Part shown: positions 32,293 to 41,098 of the stretch, in pieces
Position numbering within the stretch: the first letter of the stretch is position 1
Layout of the letters: every line of letters begins with the position of its first letter
Assembly (NCBI GenBank): GCA_003153315.1
Contig: PLYA01000038.1
Span: 1-51,787 of the forward strand
Direction of reading: 5' to 3'
Length of the DNA: 51,787 nucleotides
From: Bacteroidota bacterium
GTDB taxonomy: Bacteria > Bacteroidota > Bacteroidia > B-17B0 > Aurantibacillaceae
Notes under the pieces: model-generated
What the model was told of the DNA's origin: nothing
Databases searched by the model: none
Seen by the model: the letters and a program-made list of their open reading frames with translations, nothing else
Translations under genes and position numbers: made by a program

Positions 32293-35196
32293 GTGGAAAT
32301 TAAAAAGATAATTACACTACTGCTTTTTTCTCTTATAAGTATTCAAGGTTTTACTCAATCCGTAAAAGTATCCGGGCAAATTCTGGATGCTAAAGATAAT
32401 TCTCCACTTATAGGTAGCGTTGTTGTATTAATTAGCCAGGCAGATACTACCCAACAAAAAGGCACCTCTGCCGACCTAATAGGGCATTTTGAATTTACGG
32501 ATGTTCCTGCTGGCGTTTATAAAATAAAAGCAGAACTTATTACCTACAAAACGCTTGAGTTAAGAGTTACGGTAAACAATGCGGATATTAATTTAGGGAA
32601 ACTCACCCTGCAGCAATCTGCCGTAACACTTAAAGAAGCGGTGGTGGAAGCCAAGCAAACCCATGTAGAACAATTGGGTGATACTACACAAATACATGCC
32701 AATGCTTATAAAACAAACCCCGATGCCACTGCCGAAGACCTGATAAATAAAATGCCGGGCATATCTACCCAATCAGGCAATGTTACCGTTAATGGCGAAC
32801 AGGTAAAGCAGGTATTGGTGGATGGCAAACCCTTTTTTGGCGACGACCCTAACCTTGCCATTAAAAATCTGCCTGCTGATATTATTGATAAGATTCAAAT
32901 ATTTGATAAAGCTAGTGATCAGGCACAGTTTACGGGCTTTGACGATGGTAATGCACAAAAAACAATAAACATTATTACCAAAAGCGGAAAAGCCAACGGG
33001 CAGTTCGGTAAGGTATATGCAGGTGGAGGTATCGGAGATAATACCAAAGATGATAAATACAATGCCGGAGGTAATATGAATTTTTTTAACGGAGACAGGC
33101 GCATATCTGTTTTAGAATTATCAAACAATATTAATACACAGAATTTTTCTTCACAGGATTTATTGGGAGTAAGCAGCGGAGGCGGAGGAAATTCATCCAA
33201 CAATTTTTTAGTTGGTCAGCAATCGGGTATTACCACTACACATGCAGTGGGATTAAACTACAGCGATAGTTGGGGAAAGAAGATAAAGATAACAAGCAGT
33301 TACTTTTTTAATTATGCCGATAATACCAATAACTCTGAGCTGAACAGAAACTATATTATTGCTAAAGAGAATGGCCTGCATTACAATCAGGGTGCCGATG
33401 CAGGAAGCACTAATACGAACCACCGGGCAAACATACGGTTTGAGTATACGATGGATTCTGCCAATTCACTTATCATTGTCCCTAAATATAGCTGGCAACA
33501 AAATAAAGCGACTTCAGATTTATCGGGTTTAAATACCGTAACCGGCGGTATCAATCAAAGTAAAACAACTACGCAAACGCTTGGTTATAATTTGGGTTAC
33601 GATTTTTCGAGTACTGTTACCTACAGACATAAATTTAAAAAACAACGTAGAACAGTTTCTTTAAGTGTAGCTACCGATTATAATCCTAAAACAGGAAACG
33701 GCAATTTATATTCTTCAAACACCTATTATGCAAATAACGACAGCGCTATAAACGCACTCAACCAGCAAAACAATCAGAACACATTGGGGCAAACCTATTC
33801 ACCTAACCTTTCTTATACCGAGCCTCTTTTTAAAAACGGACAGTTAATGGCTACTTATAATCCTTCCTTTAATACAAACAATACAGATAAAAGAACCTAT
33901 AATAAAGACAGTCTGGATAATTCATATAACCGTTTAGACACTATTCTTTCCAATAAATTTTCTAATGTATATATGTATCAGCGCGGCGGTTTAAATTACA
34001 GATACCGAACAAGGAAATTAAACTTTATGATGGGCGTAAATTTTCAATATGCTATACTTACAGGTACCGAACAATTTCCTAGCGCATTAAACGTGAATAA
34101 AACTTTTCAAAGCGTTTTGCCACAGTCTTTTTTTAATTACCGTTTCTCTAAAACCAAAAACCTGCGGATAACTTATAGAACCACAACCGTTGCACCGGGC
34201 ATTACCCAACTGCAAAATGTAATTAATAACAGCAACCCTCTTTTGCTAACCACCGGAAACCCAAATCTGAAACAAGATTATGAGCAAACCATTAACCTGC
34301 GTTACGGCAATACAAACCCTACCAAAGCCACCAACTTTATGGTATATGCTTATGCTAATTATATACTTAACTATGTAGCAAATTCAACAATAATTCCATC
34401 GACAACTCCGGTACAAATTACAAATAACTATGTATTGAAACCGGGTACTCAGCTTACCAAACCCGTTAACCTGAACAATTATATAAGCGCAAAAACTTTT
34501 ATGACGTATGGGTTTCCTATCAGTAAAATAAAAACGAATCTTAATATCAATACAGGCTTTACTTATAACCTGATTCCCGACTTAATAAACAATCAGGAGA
34601 ACTTAGCCAACAATTATAATTTTAGTCAGGGTGTTGTAATAAGCAGCAACATTAGCGAGAAGGTTGATTTCACCTTATCCTACACGGGCAATTACAGCAT
34701 TGTAAAAAACACACTACAAAAGCAATCGGATAATAATTACTTCAATCAGGTTACTACCTTTAAGTTTAATTGGCTCCCCTATAAAGGAATTATCTTTAAC
34801 ACCAATCTTGCACATACCATATATACTGGACTTGCCCAAGGGTATAATCAAAATTATCTGGTATGGACGGCAGCCCTTGGATATAAATTCCTGAAGAGCA
34901 AAGCACTTGATGTGTGTATCAGTGTTTTTGATTTATTGCACCAAAACAATGCTATAAGTCGTACTGTAACTGATACTTACATACAGGATAGTCAGACAAA
35001 TATGCTTACCCGCTATTACATGCTGGTAGTTACTTATACTATTAAACATTTTAAAAACGGCGGTGATATCCCTACTGAAAATACCGAGAGAAGAGATAGA
35101 GATGGTTTTCCTGGTGGTAGAGGTGATGGAAATCCTCGTGGCGGTGGTAATGGTGGTGGTGGAAATGGCGGCGGCTGGGGAGGCGGAGGTAATTGA
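32293..35196 (+). CDS. Outer-membrane beta-barrel receptor (TonB-dependent-receptor-like)
   Basis: 967 residues, GTG start. Signal peptide (about 1-22), a carboxypeptidase-regulatory-like domain (about 25-105, SGQILDAKDNSPLIGSVVVL), a plug-like domain (115-235, TAEDLINKMPGIST and VLVDGKPFFGDDP), then a long beta-barrel of the OMP_b-brl_3 type. The C-terminus is a Gly-rich tail of about 35 residues (GGNGGGGNGGGWGGGGN) after the barrel, which is unusual because barrels normally end in an aromatic residue. No TonB box is clear. Substrate unknown; the neighbouring CBM9-like lipoprotein could be an accessory binder. Confidence 0.88.
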   Translation: MEIKKIITLLLFSLISIQGFTQSVKVSGQILDAKDNSPLIGSVVVLISQADTTQQKGTSADLIGHFEFTDVPAGVYKIKAELITYKTLELRVTVNNADINLGKLTLQQSAVTLKEAVVEAKQTHVEQLGDTTQIHANAYKTNPDATAEDLINKMPGISTQSGNVTVNGEQVKQVLVDGKPFFGDDPNLAIKNLPADIIDKIQIFDKASDQAQFTGFDDGNAQKTINIITKSGKANGQFGKVYAGGGIGDNTKDDKYNAGGNMNFFNGDRRISVLELSNNINTQNFSSQDLLGVSSGGGGNSSNNFLVGQQSGITTTHAVGLNYSDSWGKKIKITSSYFFNYADNTNNSELNRNYIIAKENGLHYNQGADAGSTNTNHRANIRFEYTMDSANSLIIVPKYSWQQNKATSDLSGLNTVTGGINQSKTTTQTLGYNLGYDFSSTVTYRHKFKKQRRTVSLSVATDYNPKTGNGNLYSSNTYYANNDSAINALNQQNNQNTLGQTYSPNLSYTEPLFKNGQLMATYNPSFNTNNTDKRTYNKDSLDNSYNRLDTILSNKFSNVYMYQRGGLNYRYRTRKLNFMMGVNFQYAILTGTEQFPSALNVNKTFQSVLPQSFFNYRFSKTKNLRITYRTTTVAPGITQLQNVINNSNPLLLTTGNPNLKQDYEQTINLRYGNTNPTKATNFMVYAYANYILNYVANSTIIPSTTPVQITNNYVLKPGTQLTKPVNLNNYISAKTFMTYGFPISKIKTNLNINTGFTYNLIPDLINNQENLANNYNFSQGVVISSNISEKVDFTLSYTGNYSIVKNTLQKQSDNNYFNQVTTFKFNWLPYKGIIFNTNLAHTIYTGLAQGYNQNYLVWTAALGYKFLKSKALDVCISVFDLLHQNNAISRTVTDTYIQDSQTNMLTRYYMLVVTYTIKHFKNGGDIPTENTERRDRDGFPGGRGDGNPRGGGNGGGGNGGGWGGGGN

Positions 35197-35204
35197 TATC
35201 TGTT

Positions 35205-35987
35205 TTAATACCTCAAACAAAAATGCTCTTTCTGCTTGTTCTCTTTCCTAAAAAATACCAGGCCTACTTTATATAAATCTATACTAACTGTTACGGTTGG
35301 ATGTGCTTTTATTTCTTCCCAGGCTTTGGTCATTCCGGCTGTCCAATAGATATCATCAAAAATTAAGAGAGAGTTTTCGTTTGTATTGTTAAGTAGTAAA
35401 TGAAAATATTTTATGGTTGCCTCATAGGTATGGTTTCCATCTATATAAACTACGTCAAACTTTTTGTTTTGAAGAGAGCTTTCAAAGGCATCATCAAAAG
35501 AAGCATTTATCAGTTCAATATTCTTTACTCCTGAGCTTGCTATTAGTTGCCTGGCAAAAGCATACGTATTAGGGCAACCTTCAATGCTAATTATATTTGC
35601 TTTAGGGATAGCATGCGCCATATATAAAGTAGATAATCCCAAAGAAGTGCCCAATTCCAAAACAGATACTGGTTTAAAGTAATTTACTAATCTAAAAAGT
35701 AATTCACTATACTTTTTGTTAGCTATACTATACTTGGCTATATCTGCTACTTTTCGGGTATTATTCATCTTCTTTGAACCTGCACCCAAATCAATCACTT
35801 CAATGGTTTGTTGATTATGCAAAAGCTGCTTTCGTATTTTATCCAGTTCATCAAAAGCATAAAACCTGTTTTTATCTGTAATTACTTCTGTATATAATTT
35901 AAACACAAAAGGCGAGTGAATACCGTGTTCATCCTTTGCTTTTAGCAGGTATTGTATATATTTCTTTAAGGGATAAACAGCCGACAT
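35205..35987 (-). CDS. SAM-dependent O-methyltransferase-like protein
   Basis: 260 residues, class I Rossmann methyltransferase. The SAM loop is VSVLELGTSLGLSTLYMA (about 107-124), followed by IISIEGCPN and, at the end of strand 4, FDVVYIDGNHTYEAT (about 178-192), the Methyltransf_24 pattern. No membrane segment. It overlaps no neighbour and converges with the receptor gene, 8 bp apart. Substrate unknown. Confidence 0.85.
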   Translation of the reverse strand: MSAVYPLKKYIQYLLKAKDEHGIHSPFVFKLYTEVITDKNRFYAFDELDKIRKQLLHNQQTIEVIDLGAGSKKMNNTRKVADIAKYSIANKKYSELLFRLVNYFKPVSVLELGTSLGLSTLYMAHAIPKANIISIEGCPNTYAFARQLIASSGVKNIELINASFDDAFESSLQNKKFDVVYIDGNHTYEATIKYFHLLLNNTNENSLLIFDDIYWTAGMTKAWEEIKAHPTVTVSIDLYKVGLVFFRKENKQKEHFCLRY

Positions 35988-36057
35988 AGATAAAGGCTAA
36001 AGGTGCAAAATTTGTTTTATTTATAGTAACTATGCAGTCGGTTTTTACGAATTCATT

Positions 36058-36065
36058 TATATTTG
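36058..36065 (+). promoter_or_regulatory. -7 box TATATTTG, near-leaderless start
   Basis: A perfect -7 box that ends four bases before the ATG at 36070, so the message would have almost no leader. Confidence 0.5.
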
Positions 36066-36069
36066 ATTT

Positions 36070-37281
36070 ATGATAAAAAAAGTAATACTGTTTTTAACTA
36101 TCTCTTTTTCGGCAACAGCTCAAATACACATCAACGATGGTATTTGGCGAGGCACTTTAACACTTGATGTAAAAAAGCAAATTGAATTGCCTTTTATTTT
36201 TAATGTGTATTACGCCGATGGGCAACCTACGCTTACCATCTTTAACGGAGAGGAAAGAATTGTAGTAGATGAAACTGAAATGAAAGGTGATTCATTATTC
36301 TTTAAAATGCCTGTATTTGATACCGAGTTCAAATGCAAAGTGTTCCCCGGCTTAATGCAGGGTGTATGGATTAACAACTCTAAGAAAGAAAACAAGGTAG
36401 TTCCTTTCTCAGCTATATTTGGGCAAACAGACCGCTTTAAAGCCAGAGTAATTACCCGGATTGAAGTTGCAGGAAAATGGGAAACAACCTTTGGAGTGGG
36501 CTCTACCGACAGCAGCAAAGCCATTGGAGTTTTTACGCAAAACAAACAAATTGTTAAGGGTACTTTTTTAAGTGAAAGTGGCGATTATCGTTATTTAGAG
36601 GGAATTGCTGATGGAAAGAATCTATACCTCTCGAGTTTTGACGGAGCACATGCTTATCTTTTTACAGCCATAATGAATGAAAAAGAAGAATTAATCGGTG
36701 ATTTTTATTCGGGAATATGGGGGCATGAAAAGTTTAAAGCAGTAGGCAATAGCCGATTTGAATTAAGAGACCCTTACTCCATTACTAAAACAGTAAAAGG
36801 AGTACCAGTAGATTTTTCGTTCGTCAATACCGAAGGGAATAAAATTTCTTTGTCGGACGAGAAGTATAAAAATAAAGTAGTTATTGTGCAGTTAATGGGT
36901 AGTTGGTGCCCTAATTGCATGGATGAAACTGCTTACCTAAGCGGTCTATATAATGATTATAAATCCAAAGGAGTAGAGATTATAGCCTTGGCCTATGAGC
37001 GCACAACCGACATAGAAAAAGCAAAAACCAATGTTTTGCGTTTAAAGAATAAATATGGTGCAGGATATGAGTTTTTAATTACAGGGCAAAGCGGGGCAAC
37101 CAATGCCCAAAAGAGTTTGCCTTTCCTATCTTCGGTTAGTGCATTTCCCACAACAATATACTTAAATAAAAACCACGAAGTAGCCAAGATATATACCGGA
37201 TATAATGGTCCGGCAACAGGCTCTGCTTACACTAAAATGAAAGAAAGCACCGAGAATTTATTGAATGATTTAATTAAATAA
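36070..37281 (+). CDS. TlpA-like thiol-disulfide oxidoreductase
   Basis: 403 residues. Signal peptide (MIKKVILFLTISFSATA), an N-terminal beta-rich domain of about 230 residues, then a thioredoxin fold with the CxxC active site in GSWCPNCMDE (about 280-283) and the cis-Pro loop in VSAFPTTIYL. The CPNC pair is typical of TlpA/ResA-type periplasmic reductants in Bacteroidota, which reduce apocytochrome c or outer-membrane substrates. Monocistronic. Confidence 0.9.
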   Translation: MIKKVILFLTISFSATAQIHINDGIWRGTLTLDVKKQIELPFIFNVYYADGQPTLTIFNGEERIVVDETEMKGDSLFFKMPVFDTEFKCKVFPGLMQGVWINNSKKENKVVPFSAIFGQTDRFKARVITRIEVAGKWETTFGVGSTDSSKAIGVFTQNKQIVKGTFLSESGDYRYLEGIADGKNLYLSSFDGAHAYLFTAIMNEKEELIGDFYSGIWGHEKFKAVGNSRFELRDPYSITKTVKGVPVDFSFVNTEGNKISLSDEKYKNKVVIVQLMGSWCPNCMDETAYLSGLYNDYKSKGVEIIALAYERTTDIEKAKTNVLRLKNKYGAGYEFLITGQSGATNAQKSLPFLSSVSAFPTTIYLNKNHEVAKIYTGYNGPATGSAYTKMKESTENLLNDLIK

Positions 37282-37309
37282 CAGGATGCTCAGGATGACG
37301 GAATAAATC

Positions 37310-37861
37310 TTACAAAAAGCGTTTGTTCACCAGAGTGTAAATAGTTTTTACCAAATCGCTGTTTGGTTTCCAGCCATAAACTTCTTTTAGGGAGTCGAGG
37401 TAAAAAATACTTTCTTCAAGAGTAGTGATAGAGTTTATTTGTTGCAGTGCCGCCAAAAACTCGGTCTGGCTCTGCTCAAACAATTCGTTTATAATTCTAA
37501 AGCGGTCATTAATGCTAAACTCTATTCTCTTTAAGTTAGGGTCTTCTTTGCCGGCAACCGTTATAATTTCTTCTACCTTTTCTTCTATAGTCAGTTGCAC
37601 GGGTTCTTCTTTCTTTTCAGGCACAGGAGGTGTTTCTATATGCGGTACGCTTTGCATAATTTTAAGATGCACCTGCAAATCGCCCTGGTTTTTAAGCATA
37701 TGGGCATACACGGCAAGGTTCCGGTAAAGTTTCTCCACATCGTTTAAAAACCGGTCGGCCTCGGCACGTGTAAAGGGCTCTTCATGCCCCAACTGCAAAA
37801 GGTGTTGCTCTACCTTTTTAGCTTCTTCTTTCAGCTGTTGTATCAGTATATCCCTTTGCAT
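37310..37861 (-). CDS. Conserved cytoplasmic protein of unknown function
   Basis: 183 residues, strongly charged. Two helical parts (1-65 and 125-183) are separated by a Pro/Glu/Lys linker (ETPPVPEKKEEPVQL). The second starts RIEFSINDRFRIINELFEQSQTEF. No signal or membrane segment. I recognise the pattern as a conserved Bacteroidota hypothetical but know no function. It diverges from tdk, 67 bp away. Confidence 0.75.
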   Translation of the reverse strand: MQRDILIQQLKEEAKKVEQHLLQLGHEEPFTRAEADRFLNDVEKLYRNLAVYAHMLKNQGDLQVHLKIMQSVPHIETPPVPEKKEEPVQLTIEEKVEEIITVAGKEDPNLKRIEFSINDRFRIINELFEQSQTEFLAALQQINSITTLEESIFYLDSLKEVYGWKPNSDLVKTIYTLVNKRFL

Positions 37862-37928
37862 AATTAGGCGCGTAAATTAATCTGTTTAAAAATAACGTAT
37901 TTTTGTTTAATTTATTCTATTTTGTAAA

Positions 37929-38513
37929 ATGTTTTTAGAAAATCATCGCAGCGCGGCAAACAAAAAAGGAAGCATAGAGGTTATTTGCGGCAGCATGTTT
38001 TCGGGTAAAACCGAGGAACTGATACGTAGATTAAAGCGCGCGCAATTTGCCAAACAAAAGGTAGAGATATTTAAGCCTAAAATAGATACTCGCTACCATG
38101 AGATGGATGTGGTATCGCACGATGATAACGCCATAAGGAGTACCCCGGTGCCAAGTAGTTCAAATATTTTATTGCTGGCAAATGAGGTAGATGTGGTGGC
38201 TATTGACGAGGCGCAGTTCTTTGACGAGGAACTTGTAAACGTATGCAACAAACTAGCCAATATGGGCACGCGCGTTATTGTTGCAGGGTTAGATACTGAC
38301 TTTGAAGGTAAGCCATTCGGACCAATGCCTCAATTGATGGCGGTGGCCGAACATGTTACTAAAGTACATGCCATTTGTATGCAATGTGGGGCTTTGGCAA
38401 ACTATAGTTTTCGTAAATCGGCAGACACATCATTGGTTATGTTGGGTGAAACCGATTCTTATGAACCTCTGTGTAGAGAATGTTATAACCAATCTTTCCA
38501 AAAAACAGAGTAA
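37929..38513 (+). CDS. tdk: Thymidine kinase
   Basis: 194 residues, type II. P-loop [11 protein letters not shown] (about 24-34), lid/catalytic DEAQFFD, and a zinc site of CMQCG and CREC. It phosphorylates thymidine in the salvage pathway. The next gene (murF-alr) starts 6 bp after its stop, so they form an operon; a -7-like box CTATTTTG lies just upstream. Confidence 0.96.
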   Translation: MFLENHRSAANKKGSIEVICGSMFSGKTEELIRRLKRAQFAKQKVEIFKPKIDTRYHEMDVVSHDDNAIRSTPVPSSSNILLLANEVDVVAIDEAQFFDEELVNVCNKLANMGTRVIVAGLDTDFEGKPFGPMPQLMAVAEHVTKVHAICMQCGALANYSFRKSADTSLVMLGETDSYEPLCRECYNQSFQKTE

Positions 38514-38519
38514 GGAACT

Positions 38520-40994
38520 ATGACATTCTCAGTTTCTCAAAGTGCAAGTATTCTCTCTGCCAAACTGATTGGTAAACAAGAGAATACTTTTGCAAACATT
38601 CTTACTGATAGTCGCACTTCTGGCTTTGTCACACAAGCTCTTTTTGTGGCCATTAAAGGCGAGCGGCATAACGGACATATTTATATAAAAGAATTGTACC
38701 AACAAGGTTGCCGTTGTTTTTTAGTGAGTGAAGAACAAGGTTATTATAATGAATTAAAAGAGGCTTCCTTTTTATTGGTGAAGGACACCCTTCTTGCACT
38801 TCAGCAACTAGCGGCTTATAAAAGAAGTTTGTTTAAAATACCCGTAGTTGGCATTACTGGAAGTAACGGAAAGACTATTGTAAAAGAATGGCTATGGCAA
38901 TTGCTGCATACCGACTATAATATTTGTAAAAACCCCAAGAGTTATAACTCGCAAATAGGTGTGCCACTCTCGGTTTGGCAATTAAATGAACAAAGTACCT
39001 ATGCTTTGTTCGAAGCGGGCATTTCTTTGCCCGGTGAGATGGAAAGGCTTGAAGCAATTATTAAACCTACTGTTGGAATTATTACAAACATTGGCAGCGC
39101 GCACAATGAGAACTTTAGAGATTACATGCAAAAAGCAACCGAGAAAACATTGCTTTTCAGGCATACCGATACTTTACTATACTGCAAAGATTATGAAGTC
39201 ATTGAGCTAAGCTTGCAATCAGTGAGTAATCATAAACAAAAAAGAATTACCTGGTCACTCTTGGGTAAAGCTGATTTACAAGTCATTTCTCTAGAAGAAC
39301 AAAACACGCATACATTATTAAAAGCACTCTATCATAAAAAAGAAATAGAACTAAACATTCCTTTTACCGATAAAGCTTCTATAGAGAACTGCATACACTG
39401 CTGGCTATTCATGCTTCATTTGAATTATAGCAATGAAGTGATACAACATCGTATAGCAGAGCTTGAGCCTTTGGGTATGCGATTGGAGATGAAACAGGGT
39501 GTAAATAATTGTACACTTATTAATGATTCTTACAGCAATGATATTTCTTCGCTTTCTATTGCACTTGATTTTTTAAAACAACAAAAGCAATACACACACA
39601 AGGTTGTTATACTAAGCGATATTTTGCAATCGGGAAAGAACGCACCGGAACTTTACAAAGAGGTAAATGCCTTACTTGAAAGTAAACATGTTTCTGAGTT
39701 AATTGGCATTGGTAAAGAAATCTCATCTCAACAAAATACATTTGGTATTAAGAAGACTTTCTATACTACCACACAGGATTTTATTGATGCCTGTAAGAAT
39801 GGATCCGTCTCTTTTCATAATTCGGCAATACTTATTAAGGGAGCGCGTAGCTTTGGCTTTGAGCGTGTACACAAATTACTTCAACAAAAAAGCCACGATA
39901 CGGTTTTAGAGATTAACCTTAACAACCTTATACATAACTTAAATTACTACCGCAGTAAATTAAAACCGGGCACAGGCATTATGCCTATGGTTAAAGCGTT
40001 TTCGTATGGCAGTGGTAGTTTTGAAATTGCCAATGCCTTGCAACATACCCATGTAAATTATTTTGCGGTTGCTTATGCCGATGAAGGCGTTGAACTCCGC
40101 AAGAATGGAATCACTACGCCTATTATGGTAATGAACCCCGAGTTGCAAAGCCTTGACCAGCTTATACAATACAATTTAGAGCCTGAGATATTCTCTTTTA
40201 ATTTACTTGAGCAATTTGCCAACTATGTTACCTCAAATAATAGACAGGGTTCATTTCCCATTCATATAAAGTTAGATACAGGCATGCACCGCCTGGGTTT
40301 TGAAGAAAAAGATATAACTGTACTTATTGAAAAACTAAAACAGTATTCTTTCTTACAAATAAAAAGCATTTTCTCTCATTTAGTGGCAAGCGATGATAAA
40401 GCCTTGGATGATTTTACGCATCAGCAAATCAACCTATTTGATAAACTTAGCAAACAAATTATAGATACACTTAACTACCCTATGCTAAGACATATTTGTA
40501 ACTCAGGCGGTATTACACGTTTCCCCGAAGCGCATTTTGATATGGTGCGTTTGGGTATTGGTCTGTATGGTGTTGGTGTAAATAGCGATGAACAAAAACA
40601 GTTGCTGAACGTAAGCTCTTTAAAAACTACCATCTCGCAGATAAAATACTTGCAGGCAGGAGATACGGTTGGTTATAGCCGTAAAGGAAAGATTACCAAA
40701 CCCACCACTATTGCTACAGTGCCTATTGGTTATGCCGACGGCCTGAACCGCAAATTGGGTAATAATGTTGGGCACTTATTTGTAAATAATAAGCCTGCAC
40801 CCATAGTTGGCAATGTATGCATGGATATGTGTATGATTGATACTACCGGAATCAACGCAAAAGAGGGCGATGAAGTAATTGTGTTTAACTCTGCCGAAAC
40901 CTTACATAATTTAGCAAACACGCTTGGCACTATCTCCTATGAGATACTGACCTCTGTTTCTGCAAGGGTTAAACGTATTTACTTGCAGGAGTAG
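38520..40994 (+). CDS. murF-alr: Bifunctional MurF / alanine racemase
   Basis: 824 residues. The N-terminal half (about 1-455) is a Mur ligase: UDP-MurNAc-tripeptide binding domain, ATP loop GITGSNGKTIVKEW (about 116-129) and the C-terminal ligase domain. The second half (about 460-824) is an alanine racemase: PLP Lys in MPMVKAFSYGSG (Lys about 492), GLYGVG, and the C-terminal VCMDMCMID. It adds D-Ala-D-Ala to the peptidoglycan precursor and supplies D-Ala. The fusion is known in Bacteroidota. All domains look complete. Confidence 0.95.
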   Translation: MTFSVSQSASILSAKLIGKQENTFANILTDSRTSGFVTQALFVAIKGERHNGHIYIKELYQQGCRCFLVSEEQGYYNELKEASFLLVKDTLLALQQLAAYKRSLFKIPVVGITGSNGKTIVKEWLWQLLHTDYNICKNPKSYNSQIGVPLSVWQLNEQSTYALFEAGISLPGEMERLEAIIKPTVGIITNIGSAHNENFRDYMQKATEKTLLFRHTDTLLYCKDYEVIELSLQSVSNHKQKRITWSLLGKADLQVISLEEQNTHTLLKALYHKKEIELNIPFTDKASIENCIHCWLFMLHLNYSNEVIQHRIAELEPLGMRLEMKQGVNNCTLINDSYSNDISSLSIALDFLKQQKQYTHKVVILSDILQSGKNAPELYKEVNALLESKHVSELIGIGKEISSQQNTFGIKKTFYTTTQDFIDACKNGSVSFHNSAILIKGARSFGFERVHKLLQQKSHDTVLEINLNNLIHNLNYYRSKLKPGTGIMPMVKAFSYGSGSFEIANALQHTHVNYFAVAYADEGVELRKNGITTPIMVMNPELQSLDQLIQYNLEPEIFSFNLLEQFANYVTSNNRQGSFPIHIKLDTGMHRLGFEEKDITVLIEKLKQYSFLQIKSIFSHLVASDDKALDDFTHQQINLFDKLSKQIIDTLNYPMLRHICNSGGITRFPEAHFDMVRLGIGLYGVGVNSDEQKQLLNVSSLKTTISQIKYLQAGDTVGYSRKGKITKPTTIATVPIGYADGLNRKLGNNVGHLFVNNKPAPIVGNVCMDMCMIDTTGINAKEGDEVIVFNSAETLHNLANTLGTISYEILTSVSARVKRIYLQE

Positions 40995-41098
40995 ATTTTA
41001 TTAATTATCCGATAATAAAAACCTTCATTTACTCCACCCTTGTTCTTTATATAAAATAAGAAGTTTGTAATTATAACCGCCGAAACAACAAAACAAAC

